Shown here: positions 48,280 through 59,220 of the stretch, one piece after another | Layout: each line of letters begins with the position of its first letter | Numbering within the stretch: the first letter of the stretch is position 1 | Assembly (NCBI GenBank): GCA_029213005.1 | Contig: JARGPI010000001.1 | Span: forward strand, 1-64,000 | Source: Verrucomicrobiales bacterium | GTDB taxonomy: Bacteria > Verrucomicrobiota > Verrucomicrobiia > Verrucomicrobiales > DEV007 | Reading direction: 5' to 3' | Length of the DNA stretch: 64,000 bases | Made by a program: the position numbers and the translations under genes | Notes under the pieces: generated by a model | Seen by the model: the letters and a program-made list of their open reading frames with translations, nothing else | Told to the model about the DNA's origin: nothing | Database searches by the model: none

Positions 48280-50475
48280 ATGAATCAGGTCTTTAATGGC
48301 AGCGCATCGATAAAGAGCGCATTTGTCAATGGTTGGCTCATCGCCGCATGTATCGCTGCGTCCAGCTTTTTGACTGCACAGGATCAAGATCCCTCGGCAA
48401 TGTGGTATCGCGCGTTTTTGACTTACGAAAGCACCTTGGAGCTTGAAAAGAAGGGGCAATATCTGGAAGCGTTGAACAAGTGTAACGAAGCGAAGGCGTT
48501 ATATGACGGATTGGCCTATAATTTCCCTCAGTTCCAGCCGGACATCGTTAAATTTAAACAGAAGATCGTATCTGATACGAAGCTGAGGATTAAAGAAGGC
48601 AACCGAATCAAGATGGCCGGGGGGCAGCCTAACTTTCCACCTCGCCCTACTGACAATACCGTGGGGACTTCGGATCCGGAGTTTCCCAACATCAATGTGG
48701 AGCCTCCCTATCAAGGCGGGGGAAATCGGCATACGCCAATTGCTTCGTCACCGGAGGTGAGGACGCAGGGAGGACAGGTGTTACCCAGCTGGAACCACAA
48801 TCCAAGAGTCGGGAGGCAGGCGAATGCTCTTTTGGAGCAGGTTAGTCGTGAAGAAGTTCGCAGGGATTCAATTATCAATGAATTGAATCGTGAGAACCGC
48901 CAGCTAAAGGCCGAGCGGGATGCGAATCAGGCGAGGTTACAGACCGTCCAGGACCAGTTGTCCGCTTCCCGCAAAAAACAGGATGAGTACCGTCGGCAAC
49001 TGGATGCCTACGAAAGAGATCCAAATAACCAGAATTACCGTCGTAAAGCCGAACAATACAAAGCGCTTTTGGAAGAGACCATGGAGGAGCTCCGCGAGTC
49101 GACTAATTTGAACGGTAAGTTGATAGCTCAACTCCGGGCGGCGCGGGAAACGATTAAATTAAAGGATGCACAGATCAAACAGCTCCAGTCCGAGCGGGAG
49201 AGCCTGGCTAAGATTATCCAGGGAAAGGGGATTGGATCAGAGGCGCTGCAGGATTTGATGACTCAAAATCAAAAGCTTTCGGAGCGGCTTGAATTGCTGG
49301 AAAAAGTGGCCCAGCGCACTTCCAGCGACAATCAGCAGAAAGAGCAGGATATCGCTTTGCTGAAGGAAGAGGTAGCGAAGGTGAAAGTGGAAAGAGATCG
49401 GCTTGTTACTGAAAATGTCAGGCATCAGCAGGAGATTGAAGGACTTCAGAAAAAGCTCGAAATTCTGTCGGACGGCCTTTCTGATGACGAAAAGAAGAGT
49501 TTGGCGAATATGGCGCCGGAGCAGCGGGCTGAGAATGAGTTGTTGAGATCGATGGTGTTAAAGCAGCTCCGTCGGCAGGCGCACATGAAACAGACCAAAG
49601 AGTTACTCCTCCGTCAGCTTGATCGGGTTGGAGCCCGCTCCAGTGTACTGATGGAAGTGGTTGAGGATATGGCCCGTGGTCCACAGCTTTCACCGGCTGA
49701 AAAAGCTTTATTCAAGTCTCCGCAGGTCGCAGAGCTGATTGAGTCCGCTTCACCGATGAGCCGTGAGGGAACCGGGGACGATGTCGAATACGACTGGCTT
49801 TTGGCTCCCAGTGGTGCCGGGGAGGACGGAGTTATCAAAGGTCAGAAAGTTAAAGTGGAACTGGCTCAGCTCGATAAATCGGCGCGTCTCGATTTTCAGG
49901 AAGGTCGTTACGCGGAAGCAGAAGAGGGCTTTCTGAGATACCTCCATTTTCGCCCGCGGAGTGTGCCCTGTCTCTGTAACCTCGGAATTTTGAAAATTGC
50001 GCTGAAGAATTTTGATGAAGCTCAGGAATATTTGCAAAAAGCGGTGGCGATTGATAAGTCCAGCGGGCAGGCTTTCTATCTTTTGGGCAGAACTTATTTT
50101 CTTCAGGAGAAATACGATGAAGCATTGAGTCATCTCCAGCAGGGAATCGAGCTTCAGCCCGACAATGCCCAGGCCCACAATTGTGTTGGTGTCATTGCCT
50201 GCAAAAAAGGCTGGGTGGCCCGGGCGGAGCGCGCCTTTGTTAAGGCGATCAGCATTGAGCCAAGGTTTGGCGATGCTCACTTCAACCTGGCGGTTTTATT
50301 TTCCACACACGGTCAGGGGGATTTTGAAAAGGCGAAGGAGCATTACCTGAAGGCCCGGGAACTGGGTGTTCCGGCTGATGCTTCGATTGAAAATTATCTG
50401 AATCATACGGCTCAATTGAAGGGGACTCCCGGAGTGGCCGCAACAAAATCGCACGTTTCCCTGGGGTTACGCTAG
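48280..50475 (+). CDS. Coiled-coil protein with C-terminal TPR repeats
   Basis: AEEGFLRYLHFRPRSVPCLCNLGILKIALKNFDEAQEYLQKAVAID, YDEALSHLQQGIELQPDNAQAHNCVGVIA. Confidence 0.85.
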   Translation: MNQVFNGSASIKSAFVNGWLIAACIAASSFLTAQDQDPSAMWYRAFLTYESTLELEKKGQYLEALNKCNEAKALYDGLAYNFPQFQPDIVKFKQKIVSDTKLRIKEGNRIKMAGGQPNFPPRPTDNTVGTSDPEFPNINVEPPYQGGGNRHTPIASSPEVRTQGGQVLPSWNHNPRVGRQANALLEQVSREEVRRDSIINELNRENRQLKAERDANQARLQTVQDQLSASRKKQDEYRRQLDAYERDPNNQNYRRKAEQYKALLEETMEELRESTNLNGKLIAQLRAARETIKLKDAQIKQLQSERESLAKIIQGKGIGSEALQDLMTQNQKLSERLELLEKVAQRTSSDNQQKEQDIALLKEEVAKVKVERDRLVTENVRHQQEIEGLQKKLEILSDGLSDDEKKSLANMAPEQRAENELLRSMVLKQLRRQAHMKQTKELLLRQLDRVGARSSVLMEVVEDMARGPQLSPAEKALFKSPQVAELIESASPMSREGTGDDVEYDWLLAPSGAGEDGVIKGQKVKVELAQLDKSARLDFQEGRYAEAEEGFLRYLHFRPRSVPCLCNLGILKIALKNFDEAQEYLQKAVAIDKSSGQAFYLLGRTYFLQEKYDEALSHLQQGIELQPDNAQAHNCVGVIACKKGWVARAERAFVKAISIEPRFGDAHFNLAVLFSTHGQGDFEKAKEHYLKARELGVPADASIENYLNHTAQLKGTPGVAATKSHVSLGLR

Positions 50476-50555
50476 ACCGTTTTTCCCAATGGATTTTATG
50501 TCAGGGAAAAGGCTGTACAACCGTCACAGCGACGTTTAACCTACAGAAATTTTCC

Positions 50556-51710
50556 ATGAGTAGTCTGGCCCCAGTGAAAACCCGTATCCAATCTATCGCT
50601 TCTAATGACGATCCCTTTGTCTTCCGGAGCGGCGAGTCCCTTACGGACGCTTGCCTTGCCTATGAGACTCTCGGGCATTTGAACGAAGATAAATCGAACG
50701 CGATCTTGTTGTTTCACGCGTTTTCAGGGAGCCACCTCGTTGCCGGCTTTTGTCCTGAAAATCCGGCGAGCCCGTATTGGACCGAAGAGTGTCATTTCGG
50801 ATGGTGGGAACTGTTTGTTGGTCCCGGGAAGGCCATCGATACGGATCAGTTTTTCGTGATTTGTGCCAACTACATCGGTGGTTGTTATGGGTCTTCAGGA
50901 CCTTCATCGATCAATCCCGAGACGGGGAAGCCTTATGGAAGTCAGTTTCCGCACGTCAGCGTCAATGACATCGTGCGGAGTCAGGCCCGCCTTCTCGATG
51001 CAATGGGAATCGAAAAATTACATGCGGTCGTGGGACCTTCCACGGGTGGTTTGGCGTGTATTAATTTTGCAACGACCTTTCCGGAACGAACCAGTCGCGT
51101 GATTCCCATCGCCACCGGCACGCGAACAACGGTGTTAAACCGGATTATGCTGCTGGAGCAAATTCTGGCGATTGAAAATGATCCTGGTTTTCAAGGCGGC
51201 GATTACTATGACACCGGTTCTCGGCCCAATTCAGGCCTGACACTTGCCCGGATGATGAGCCACAAGACGTTTGTCCATCTCGATGCGATTGAGAGAAGGG
51301 CCCGGCAGGACGTCAAAAAGAACGAGGATCGCTTTTCATGGTATCAGCCGCATAATCATGTGGAAAGCTACATGCTTCACCAGGGCAAGAAGTTCACCGA
51401 CCGATTCGATGCGAACACTTATCTTCGCATCTGTGAAATGTGGAGCACGTTTGATCCAGTGGTTCAGGGCGAAGCGGAAGACATCAAAGATCTCTTCTCC
51501 CGCAGCCGGAAAGCAGGGCATCGTTATCTGGTTTTCAGTATCGACGAAGACTACTGCTTCTATCCCGAGGAGCAGGCTGCTTTGGTCAAAGGGTTGAAAA
51601 AGGCTGATGTCGACCATCTCTTTATCACGGTCCATTCGGAAAAAGGGCATGATTCCTTCCTGCTCGAACCCGAGTTGTACATGCCACACATGCAGTTTAT
51701 ATTGAGTTAG
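50556..51710 (+). CDS. metX: Homoserine O-acetyltransferase
   Basis: DACLAYETLGHLNEDKSNAILLFHAFSGSHLVAG...GGCYGSSGPSSINPETGKPYGSQFP, VGPSTGG nucleophile elbow. Confidence 0.93.
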   Translation: MSSLAPVKTRIQSIASNDDPFVFRSGESLTDACLAYETLGHLNEDKSNAILLFHAFSGSHLVAGFCPENPASPYWTEECHFGWWELFVGPGKAIDTDQFFVICANYIGGCYGSSGPSSINPETGKPYGSQFPHVSVNDIVRSQARLLDAMGIEKLHAVVGPSTGGLACINFATTFPERTSRVIPIATGTRTTVLNRIMLLEQILAIENDPGFQGGDYYDTGSRPNSGLTLARMMSHKTFVHLDAIERRARQDVKKNEDRFSWYQPHNHVESYMLHQGKKFTDRFDANTYLRICEMWSTFDPVVQGEAEDIKDLFSRSRKAGHRYLVFSIDEDYCFYPEEQAALVKGLKKADVDHLFITVHSEKGHDSFLLEPELYMPHMQFILS

Positions 51711-51718
51711 GACACGCT

Positions 51719-54190
51719 TTGAGTCGTCGAAATCCAGAACCCGAGTTACTTGCCCCGGCGGGTAATTTTGAATGCGCCCGCGCCGCTGTGATGAACGGCG
51801 CGAATGCGATCTATTTTGGTCTTTCCGCGTTCAACGCCCGGATGAGGGCTGACAATTTTACGGTGGAGAATCTGCCGGAACTGATGACGTTCCTCCATGA
51901 CCATGGTGTAAAAGGGTACGTCACTTTCAATACTCTGATTTTTACGGGAGAGCTCGAACAGGCTGCCAAGCAACTCCGCGCCATTTACGAAGGCGGTGCT
52001 GATGCAATTATTGTCCAGGATATGGGCCTGGCCCGAATGGCACGCAAAATGGTGCCTGAACTGGGGCTCCACGGATCGACCCAGATGACGATGACTTCGC
52101 CGGAGGGCCTCGCTCTGGTTGACGAAGCCTTTCACTTGAATAAAGCGGTAATCGCAAGGGAGAATTCGTTGAAAGAAATCCATCTTTTTCACGCCACGGG
52201 AAAGGATGCCGTTCCGCTGGAGACCTTTGTTCACGGGGCTCTTTGTGTTGCATACTCCGGCCAATGTCTCACCAGTGAAAGTCTCGGTCAGCGAAGCGCC
52301 AACCGTGGCGAATGCGCCCAGGCCTGCCGGATGACCTATGAGTTGATTGTTGACGGCGAGGCTCGCGATCTGGGTGATAAACGCTATCTGCTTTCCCCTC
52401 AGGATCTGGCAGGTGTCGATTTGATTCCTGATTTGATCGAAAAGGGTGTCAGTAGCTTCAAAATCGAAGGACGGCTTAAAACTCCCGAATATGTCGCCGC
52501 GGTCACCTCTGTGTATCGAAAAGCGATTGATTCCGCCCTCGGAAAACGTTCTGATACGGTAAGTTCCGAAGACCGTTACCAGCTCGAGATGACTTTCTCC
52601 CGCGGATTACATTCCGGCTGGCTCAATGGGATCGATAATAAAAAGCTGGTCCATGCCCGCTTCGGGAAAAAGCGGGGGGCCTATATCGGTCAGATTACCG
52701 AAATGGGTAAAGATTGGCTTGCGGTGAAGCATCCCAATACGCCCTTGAAAAGGGGAGATGGTCTCGTCATCGATACCGGTGGCGATACCGATCGGGAACA
52801 GGGAGGCCGAATTTTCGAAATCAAGGCGGATCGGATTTACTTCCAACGTGGCAAGCTGGATACCCGGAAATTTAACAAAGGAGATCGCGTCTGGAAGACG
52901 GATGATCCTGCTCTGACGAGAAAGCTTCAGCAATCCTGGAGTGGTAAATCGGATCATTTGAAACAGAAATGTCCGTTGCGGTGGCGCGCTGAAGGAACAA
53001 ACGGTGAACCACTGATATTAACCGACTTGGATTCGGGCGAAAAAGTCGAATCGGCTGTTCCTCTGGAGAAGGCCGAAAACCGGCCCATCACTCCAGAGTT
53101 TTTGTTTGAGAAACTGGGGCGTCTGGGCAATACCGATTTTACCCTTTCGAGTCTTGATGCGGAAGCGTTGCCAGATGGTGTGATCCTTCCGGTCAGTGAA
53201 ATCAATCGGCTGCGGCGCAGTCTGGTGGAGAAGCTTTCCCCGCAGGAAACTGCCCGCAAAACTGCTGTAAGGCCGGTGTCGGTTGATGACCTGTTGCCGG
53301 ATCTTGCCGGTCCTGCCGTGAGCGTCAGAAATCCTCTGAGAGTATTGTGTCGTAGTGAGGAGCAGGTTGAGGCGGCGCTGCTTGCCGGGGTAGGTCAAAT
53401 TTACATCGACTTGGAGGATGTGCGCCGCTTCCGTGATGTGGTTGCCAGGATTCGCTCGGAATCGGATCAGGTTAGAGTTTTTCTCGCCACTCCGCGGATT
53501 CAAAAAGCGGGGGAAACCGGTTTGTTCCGCATCGTGGAAAAAGCGAAACCTGATGGGGTGCTGGTCCGGAACCTCGGTGGGGTAAAGTGGTTCAGTGATA
53601 GTGGAGAGCTTGCTATGATTGGCGATTTTTCACTGAATGTGGCCAATCCCATCGCAGCAGATTTTTTCATGGGCTACGGATTCGAAAACCTCACCGTTTC
53701 GTATGATCTCAATATTCAGCAGGTGTGTGATCTGCTGGAGAAAGTGCCGCAGAACTGGTTCGAACTGACTCTGCACCAGCATATGCCGATGTTTCATATG
53801 GAGCACTGTGTGTTTTGCTCGTTTATGTCAGAGGGAACCGACTTCACCAACTGTGGCAGGCCATGTGATCATCATCAGGTCGAATTGAAAGACCGGGTCG
53901 GGCAGCGTCATATCTTAAAAGCAGATGTGGGTTGTCGAAACACCCTGTTTAACGGACGTGCCCAAACCGGAGCGAGGTATTTCAAAGATCTGAAAACCGC
54001 AGGTCTGCAGGCTTATCGGATTGAGTTGTTGAACGAATCCAGAGCAGAAGCGGCTGAGGTGATAGAGGCCTACCGGAATCTGATTGAAGAGAAAACCGAC
54101 GGCGCGAAGCTCTGGAATCAACTCAAAGCAGAGTCGAAACTGGGTGTGGTCGAGGGGACTCTCGACGAGCGTATCGCCTCCAACTCCTAG
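51719..54190 (+). CDS. Peptidase U32 family protein
   Basis: PELLAPAGNFECARAAVMNGANAIYFG...EGRLKTPEYVAAV; four-Cys signature region CLTSESLGQRSANRGECAQACR; TTG start. Confidence 0.93.
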   Translation: MSRRNPEPELLAPAGNFECARAAVMNGANAIYFGLSAFNARMRADNFTVENLPELMTFLHDHGVKGYVTFNTLIFTGELEQAAKQLRAIYEGGADAIIVQDMGLARMARKMVPELGLHGSTQMTMTSPEGLALVDEAFHLNKAVIARENSLKEIHLFHATGKDAVPLETFVHGALCVAYSGQCLTSESLGQRSANRGECAQACRMTYELIVDGEARDLGDKRYLLSPQDLAGVDLIPDLIEKGVSSFKIEGRLKTPEYVAAVTSVYRKAIDSALGKRSDTVSSEDRYQLEMTFSRGLHSGWLNGIDNKKLVHARFGKKRGAYIGQITEMGKDWLAVKHPNTPLKRGDGLVIDTGGDTDREQGGRIFEIKADRIYFQRGKLDTRKFNKGDRVWKTDDPALTRKLQQSWSGKSDHLKQKCPLRWRAEGTNGEPLILTDLDSGEKVESAVPLEKAENRPITPEFLFEKLGRLGNTDFTLSSLDAEALPDGVILPVSEINRLRRSLVEKLSPQETARKTAVRPVSVDDLLPDLAGPAVSVRNPLRVLCRSEEQVEAALLAGVGQIYIDLEDVRRFRDVVARIRSESDQVRVFLATPRIQKAGETGLFRIVEKAKPDGVLVRNLGGVKWFSDSGELAMIGDFSLNVANPIAADFFMGYGFENLTVSYDLNIQQVCDLLEKVPQNWFELTLHQHMPMFHMEHCVFCSFMSEGTDFTNCGRPCDHHQVELKDRVGQRHILKADVGCRNTLFNGRAQTGARYFKDLKTAGLQAYRIELLNESRAEAAEVIEAYRNLIEEKTDGAKLWNQLKAESKLGVVEGTLDERIASNS

Positions 54191-54257
54191 GAAATAATAT
54201 CTGCAAAATCCGCAGGTTCGCCGTGGAATTCGGGGGATTTTGGGAGTTTGGTAAGAG

Positions 54258-56663
54258 ATGGTTAAGGGAGTGTCGGCTTTCTATTTTTTCGTTTCGTTTT
54301 CTCTGCTAGCTGCAAGCGGCTGTTTGAATGCCTTTGATGGTCCGTTAATTCCGTTTTTCGAGAAACATTGTTACGACTGTCACGACGATTCCACGACAAA
54401 AGGCGGCCTCGATCTCGTGGCACTGGAGGGGGATCTCGAAAGTGAAGCCCTTTTTGCCAAGTGGGAAAGGATCTACGATCGGGTCGCTAAAGGGGAGATG
54501 CCTCCGGAAAAGAAGCCCCGGCCGGATGATAAGGAGTTGGCTCAATTTCGAAAGGATCTCGCTATTCCTCTGGCTAAAGCGCACGAAAAAAGCAAAGGCA
54601 CGGTTCTGCGAAGGCTGAACCGGCAGGAATATGCCAATACCGTGAACGACATCTTCGGGACGAAGACTGATTTGGTCAGTCTGCTGCCCGAAGACGGGCG
54701 TTCCCATGAATTTGATAATATCGGTTCGGCACTCGGGGTTTCGATGATCCAGTTAGAGCGTTATCTCGAAGGCATCGATCAGGTTCTGGATGAAGCGATT
54801 GCCACCACGGTTGACGCTCCCGATGTCACCACATTGAAGGCGGATTATGTCAGTGCTCGGGAAGGGCAAACTCACATTCCCAAAGCCTGGGGAAAAGCGC
54901 CTGATGGAGCGGTCCTTTTTTTCCGGCAGATTGTTTACCCCTCCGGAATGCTCCGGGGAACCGGGGTGCGGGAGGATGGGTATTACAAAATCAGGGTGAC
55001 CGGTTATGCCCATCGCACGGAGGACCCTATCACCTTTTCAATCGGAGGAACGAGTTTTGCTCGGGGCTCAACGAAGAAGACCTACGGCTATTATTCCTTT
55101 AACCCCGGTGAGCCACAGACCATCGAAATCACTCAGTTGGTGCGTCGCAACTATATGGTGGAGATTATTCCCTTTGGGCTGAAAGACGAGGACGGATACA
55201 TTCAGTCGAAAAAAACGACCGAGGGATATCTGGGGCCGGGACTGGCGATCAATCACGTCGAAGTTGAGGGGCCGGTTTTTGATCAGTTCCCCACCAAAGG
55301 TCACCAGTTGCTGTTTGAAGGCATTGACCGTGAGCAATCCAATCCCGGAAATAAATGGAAAGCGGAATTCCGGATCAATAGCGAAGATCCCCGGGCTGAC
55401 GCTGCGGCGGCCTTGCTTAGAGTGGCCAACCGGGCGTTTCGGCGGCCCGTCTCCAGTGAGGAAATCACTCCGTATGTTGAGTTGTTCGGCAAGACGTTCA
55501 GTGACACCGGGGACTTTGAAGAAGCACTACGGGCCGGGGTCACCGCGATTTTTCTGTCTCCCGACTTTCTCTATCTGAAAGAAAGACCCGGTTTTCTCGA
55601 CAGTTATGCCCTCGCTGCGAGGCTTTCGTATGCTTTCAACCGGACGCTTCCGGATGACGAGCTCCTAGCCTCAGCAAGAACTCAAAAACTGATCAAAGAT
55701 CCCAACGAACTGTGGACCCAAACCCAACGGCTCATGGTCGGGGAAAAGTTTCAACGCTTTATCGTCGATTTTGCGGATGCCTGGCTGAATTTACGCGAGA
55801 TTGAATTCACCGCACCCGACGGCAATCTGTTTCCGGAGTATGACCGCTTTCTTCAGTATTCGATTATCGAGGAGACCCGCTCTTATCTTCGGGAATTGAT
55901 CGAAACCAATCTTCCGGCACGGAATATTGTGAAATCGGAATTCGCGATGCTAAACAGCCGTCTCGGCGAGCATTACGGGATCGAGGGCGTCGCGGGACCG
56001 CATCTTCGCAAATTTCCGCTTCCACCAGGGAGCCCGAGGGGTGGATTTCTCTCTCAGGGCAGCATTCTAAAAGTCTCGGCAAATGGAACCAACACCTCGC
56101 CGGTCGTACGTGGTGTCTGGGTGATGGAGCGGATCCTCGGGCAGACCCCGGCTCCACCTCCTCCTGGGATTCCGGGTGTTGAGCCCGACATCCGGGGCGC
56201 CACAACCCTGCGTGAATTGCTCGACAAACATCGGGACTCAGAGAGCTGCCAGAGTTGTCACCGGGCCATTGATCCGCCGGGTTTCGCGATGGAAAGCTTT
56301 AACCCCATTGGCGGTTGGAGAGACCATTTCCGGAGTCTCGGAGAGGGGGAAAGAGTCACCCTTGAGGTCAACGGACGGAGAGTTCGCTACAAGAAAGGGC
56401 CTCCGGTAGATTCGTCAGGGCTGCTTGAAGGATCCGGGGAGTTTTCGGGTTTCAATGAGTTTCGCGATTTGCTTGCTGAAGACGAAGATCGTCTGGCGAA
56501 GGCATTTGTTTCAAAATTCCTCACCTTTGCGACGGGCAGAGAAATGGGCTTTTCAGATCGCCCCAAAATTAATAAAATCGTCGCGGAATCGGCACAGAAT
56601 GGCCACGGCATCAAAGATTTGATCAAACTGGCTATATTTAGCGACATCTTCCGACGGAAATAG
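54258..56663 (+). CDS. DUF1592/DUF1588/DUF1587/DUF1585 planctomycete-type cytochrome C protein
   Basis: CYDCHDD heme motif, LRRLNRQEYANTVNDIFG, SCQSCHRAIDPPGFAMESFNPIG. Confidence 0.93.
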   Translation: MVKGVSAFYFFVSFSLLAASGCLNAFDGPLIPFFEKHCYDCHDDSTTKGGLDLVALEGDLESEALFAKWERIYDRVAKGEMPPEKKPRPDDKELAQFRKDLAIPLAKAHEKSKGTVLRRLNRQEYANTVNDIFGTKTDLVSLLPEDGRSHEFDNIGSALGVSMIQLERYLEGIDQVLDEAIATTVDAPDVTTLKADYVSAREGQTHIPKAWGKAPDGAVLFFRQIVYPSGMLRGTGVREDGYYKIRVTGYAHRTEDPITFSIGGTSFARGSTKKTYGYYSFNPGEPQTIEITQLVRRNYMVEIIPFGLKDEDGYIQSKKTTEGYLGPGLAINHVEVEGPVFDQFPTKGHQLLFEGIDREQSNPGNKWKAEFRINSEDPRADAAAALLRVANRAFRRPVSSEEITPYVELFGKTFSDTGDFEEALRAGVTAIFLSPDFLYLKERPGFLDSYALAARLSYAFNRTLPDDELLASARTQKLIKDPNELWTQTQRLMVGEKFQRFIVDFADAWLNLREIEFTAPDGNLFPEYDRFLQYSIIEETRSYLRELIETNLPARNIVKSEFAMLNSRLGEHYGIEGVAGPHLRKFPLPPGSPRGGFLSQGSILKVSANGTNTSPVVRGVWVMERILGQTPAPPPPGIPGVEPDIRGATTLRELLDKHRDSESCQSCHRAIDPPGFAMESFNPIGGWRDHFRSLGEGERVTLEVNGRRVRYKKGPPVDSSGLLEGSGEFSGFNEFRDLLAEDEDRLAKAFVSKFLTFATGREMGFSDRPKINKIVAESAQNGHGIKDLIKLAIFSDIFRRK

Positions 56664-56670
56664 CAACCAC

Positions 56671-57978
56671 ATGAAAAAATCACCTCATATTGCATCGCAG
56701 CAACCTTTAGACCGGCGACACTTTTTGCGTGGCGCAGGCGGGGTATTTCTCGGTCTTCCTTTGATGGAAGCGATGATTCCCTGTTTCCATCGGAAGGCCT
56801 ATGCGGCCTTTAATCAACATCCCAACCGGTTTGTTGCCGCCTGTGCGGGCCTCGGATTTCACACTCCCTATTTGTTTCCTGATAAAGAAGGTTTTGATTA
56901 CTCGCCGACCCCTTATTTGGATAGGTTAAAGGCTCATCGCGACCATATGACGGTTTTTTCCGGCCTGTCGCATCCCGAGCAAAGCGGGAACAACGGACAT
57001 GCCTCGGGGCTGACCTGGCTCACTTCGGCAAAACGCCCCGGACTTGCGGGTTTCAAAAACACTATCTCACTCGACCAACTGATCGCCCGGAAGGTGGGTA
57101 TGGAAACCCGCTTTCCTTATCTCGCTCTGGGAAACCGGGGCAGCTCATTGTCGTGGACTTCCAATGGAGTGGCAATTCCAGCGGAAAGCAGTCCGTCCCG
57201 AATGTTCAAAGCGATGTTTATCGATGGCACCGAAGCGGAGGTGAAAAATGAGGTTCGGCGTTTTCAAACAGGCCGGAGCATTCTCGATACCGTTTTGGGG
57301 GAAGCTAACAAACTTAGTCGGGACCTTGGCGAACGGGATCGCGAAAAACTGGACGAATATCTTACGTCGGTTCGCGACCTGGAAGTGAGACTGCAGCAGT
57401 CTGAAGGGTGGTCCACCAAACCCAAACCAAAAATCGATGTCGAGGTCCCTCAGGATATTCAGGACAAGAATGACACGATCAATAAACAGAAAATGATGTA
57501 CGACATGATTGTGCTGGCTCTGCAAACCGACTCAACCCGAACCGTCACTTACTCGATCGATGGGATGAACTCGGTTCCTTCCAATATCCCGGGGGTAAAC
57601 ACCGATTGGCACAATTTATCTCATCATGGTCGGGACGAAGCCAAGATCAGTGAGCTGAAGCTGATTGAGGAAGCGGAGTTTGATGCTTTTAACGGATTCC
57701 TCACCCAAATGTCGAAAATTAAAGAGGGGGACAAGACCCTCCTCGACCGCACCTCAGTTCTCTTTGGATCGAATTTGGGTAATGCGAGTAGTCACAACTG
57801 GCGGAACCTTCCGATCATCGTCGCCGGTGGCGGTTATCGCCACGGTGGTTACGTGGCTCACGATGAGGACAACAACACGCCGCTGGCAAACCTCTTTGTT
57901 CAGCTCGGCCAAACCATGGGGCTCGAGGTGGACCAGTTTGGAAGCAGCACTGCGGCGGGAGTCAGAGGACTGGGCTGA
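56671..57978 (+). CDS. DUF1552 domain protein
   Basis: RRHFLRGAGGVFLGLPLMEAM, FVAACAGLGFHTPYLFP; follows DUF1592 gene. Confidence 0.93.
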   Translation: MKKSPHIASQQPLDRRHFLRGAGGVFLGLPLMEAMIPCFHRKAYAAFNQHPNRFVAACAGLGFHTPYLFPDKEGFDYSPTPYLDRLKAHRDHMTVFSGLSHPEQSGNNGHASGLTWLTSAKRPGLAGFKNTISLDQLIARKVGMETRFPYLALGNRGSSLSWTSNGVAIPAESSPSRMFKAMFIDGTEAEVKNEVRRFQTGRSILDTVLGEANKLSRDLGERDREKLDEYLTSVRDLEVRLQQSEGWSTKPKPKIDVEVPQDIQDKNDTINKQKMMYDMIVLALQTDSTRTVTYSIDGMNSVPSNIPGVNTDWHNLSHHGRDEAKISELKLIEEAEFDAFNGFLTQMSKIKEGDKTLLDRTSVLFGSNLGNASSHNWRNLPIIVAGGGYRHGGYVAHDEDNNTPLANLFVQLGQTMGLEVDQFGSSTAAGVRGLG

Positions 57979-57984
57979 CGGAAA

Positions 57985-58602
57985 TTAATTTCTGTCCCAG
58001 ACATCTGAGCGACCCGGAACGCACACCAGAATCAGGCAGAGGATCGCAACCAGCGGAGTTCCGTAAACGAACCCGACAAGCACCAGAAGCGTGAGCCAGA
58101 TGATGGCCAGTATTCGCTTTCGTTGCAGGATGGCGATCATGGCGAGGAATGTCAGGAAAGCCGGTCCCAACGACTTTGCGAGAGAAAGTCCGTAGAGTTG
58201 CGGGGTGAATTGTTCGGCATGCTCGATCCCAAGAGTACCGTAAAAAAGATCTTTGTTTTCAAGAAGCACATCGGGAACGGCCAGTCTGAAGTAAAACACG
58301 GTCGAGACGGCTGCATAAAGTATTGAGGCAAGCAGAAACAACAGAAGGAACAGCACGCTTGCGAAGATCCGAAACGAGAAGCCCGGTTTTGACTCTTTTT
58401 CGACTCTGTCTGCGTAGCGTTCACGCCGGGGTTCGGGCTTGGGCTCCGGTGTCTTGACCTCAATTTTTGGCTCCACTGGTTTGGGAGTTTTCTTCTCCGG
58501 AATCCTGATGTCGTTGTTGCAGGTAGGGCAGCGTTGAACTGAGTTAGCCAGTTCCGCTGAGAATTCGGTAGATTCAAGACAGGTTGGACAGTTTACTTTC
58601 AT
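57985..58602 (-). CDS. Zinc-ribbon membrane protein, hypothetical
   Basis: CPTC...CPTC ribbon at N-terminus, TM segments at C-terminus. Confidence 0.65.
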   Translation of the reverse strand: MKVNCPTCLESTEFSAELANSVQRCPTCNNDIRIPEKKTPKPVEPKIEVKTPEPKPEPRRERYADRVEKESKPGFSFRIFASVLFLLLFLLASILYAAVSTVFYFRLAVPDVLLENKDLFYGTLGIEHAEQFTPQLYGLSLAKSLGPAFLTFLAMIAILQRKRILAIIWLTLLVLVGFVYGTPLVAILCLILVCVPGRSDVWDRN

Positions 58603-58931
58603 CCGGGAAAATTTTGGTGATCATTGCACGATAAGGAGACCTTGACAATCTAAGCTTTCTAAGGTTTTGGAAACCCTGTTCAGATGTGCATCAAAAGCTC
58701 GGACTCAGTTGGTTATGCTCTGAAAAGGTGAAAAAATATTTTCCGGTAATCTTTTTTAGAAACGCAGCAAAATGTCCGGAGATTTGACTTTTGAAGGCTT
58801 TATTTTTTAAGGAAGGGATACCAGTGAAGGGGTTTGATGGATTTCCTTTTTAAAGATTTGTAAATCGCTGCATCGACTGTCTTTGGGGTCCTCAAAGAAA
58901 GTTTCATAAATCGTCGTTCCGGTAGTCGGAC

Positions 58932-59129
58932 ATGAACACAACTCTAACTATGAAACAACCGATATCCAAAAACTCACTGAATACAGTTAAACCTGCTAAT
59001 GATTTGATAGAGACCATTCATTCGGATATTAAATTTTTCACCGAATCTTCTGACGGCTCATTTGCGTTGAAGCAGAAGTCGATTGATGAGATCAAATCTA
59101 TATTAAAAAAGAGTGAATCTCTCTATTAG
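58932..59129 (+). CDS. Small hypothetical protein
   Basis: 65-aa ORF in an otherwise empty intergenic region. Confidence 0.35.
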   Translation: MNTTLTMKQPISKNSLNTVKPANDLIETIHSDIKFFTESSDGSFALKQKSIDEIKSILKKSESLY

Positions 59130-59220
59130 AGATTGGCAATTTTGATTTGTGGGGTGAGTTTGTCACCCCATGAAATCGCGCAAGCGAACCGGCCGGTTTC
59201 ATTGATCTTAAGTCTGAACG

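Noticed and set aside
54258-57978. DUF1592 + DUF1552 pair as a novel system
   Set aside because: Common, well-known paired families in PVC bacteria.
59150-59170. Hairpin tggggtga-gtttg-tcacccca as a terminator
   Set aside because: No following T-run; may be a structured leader but unsupported.
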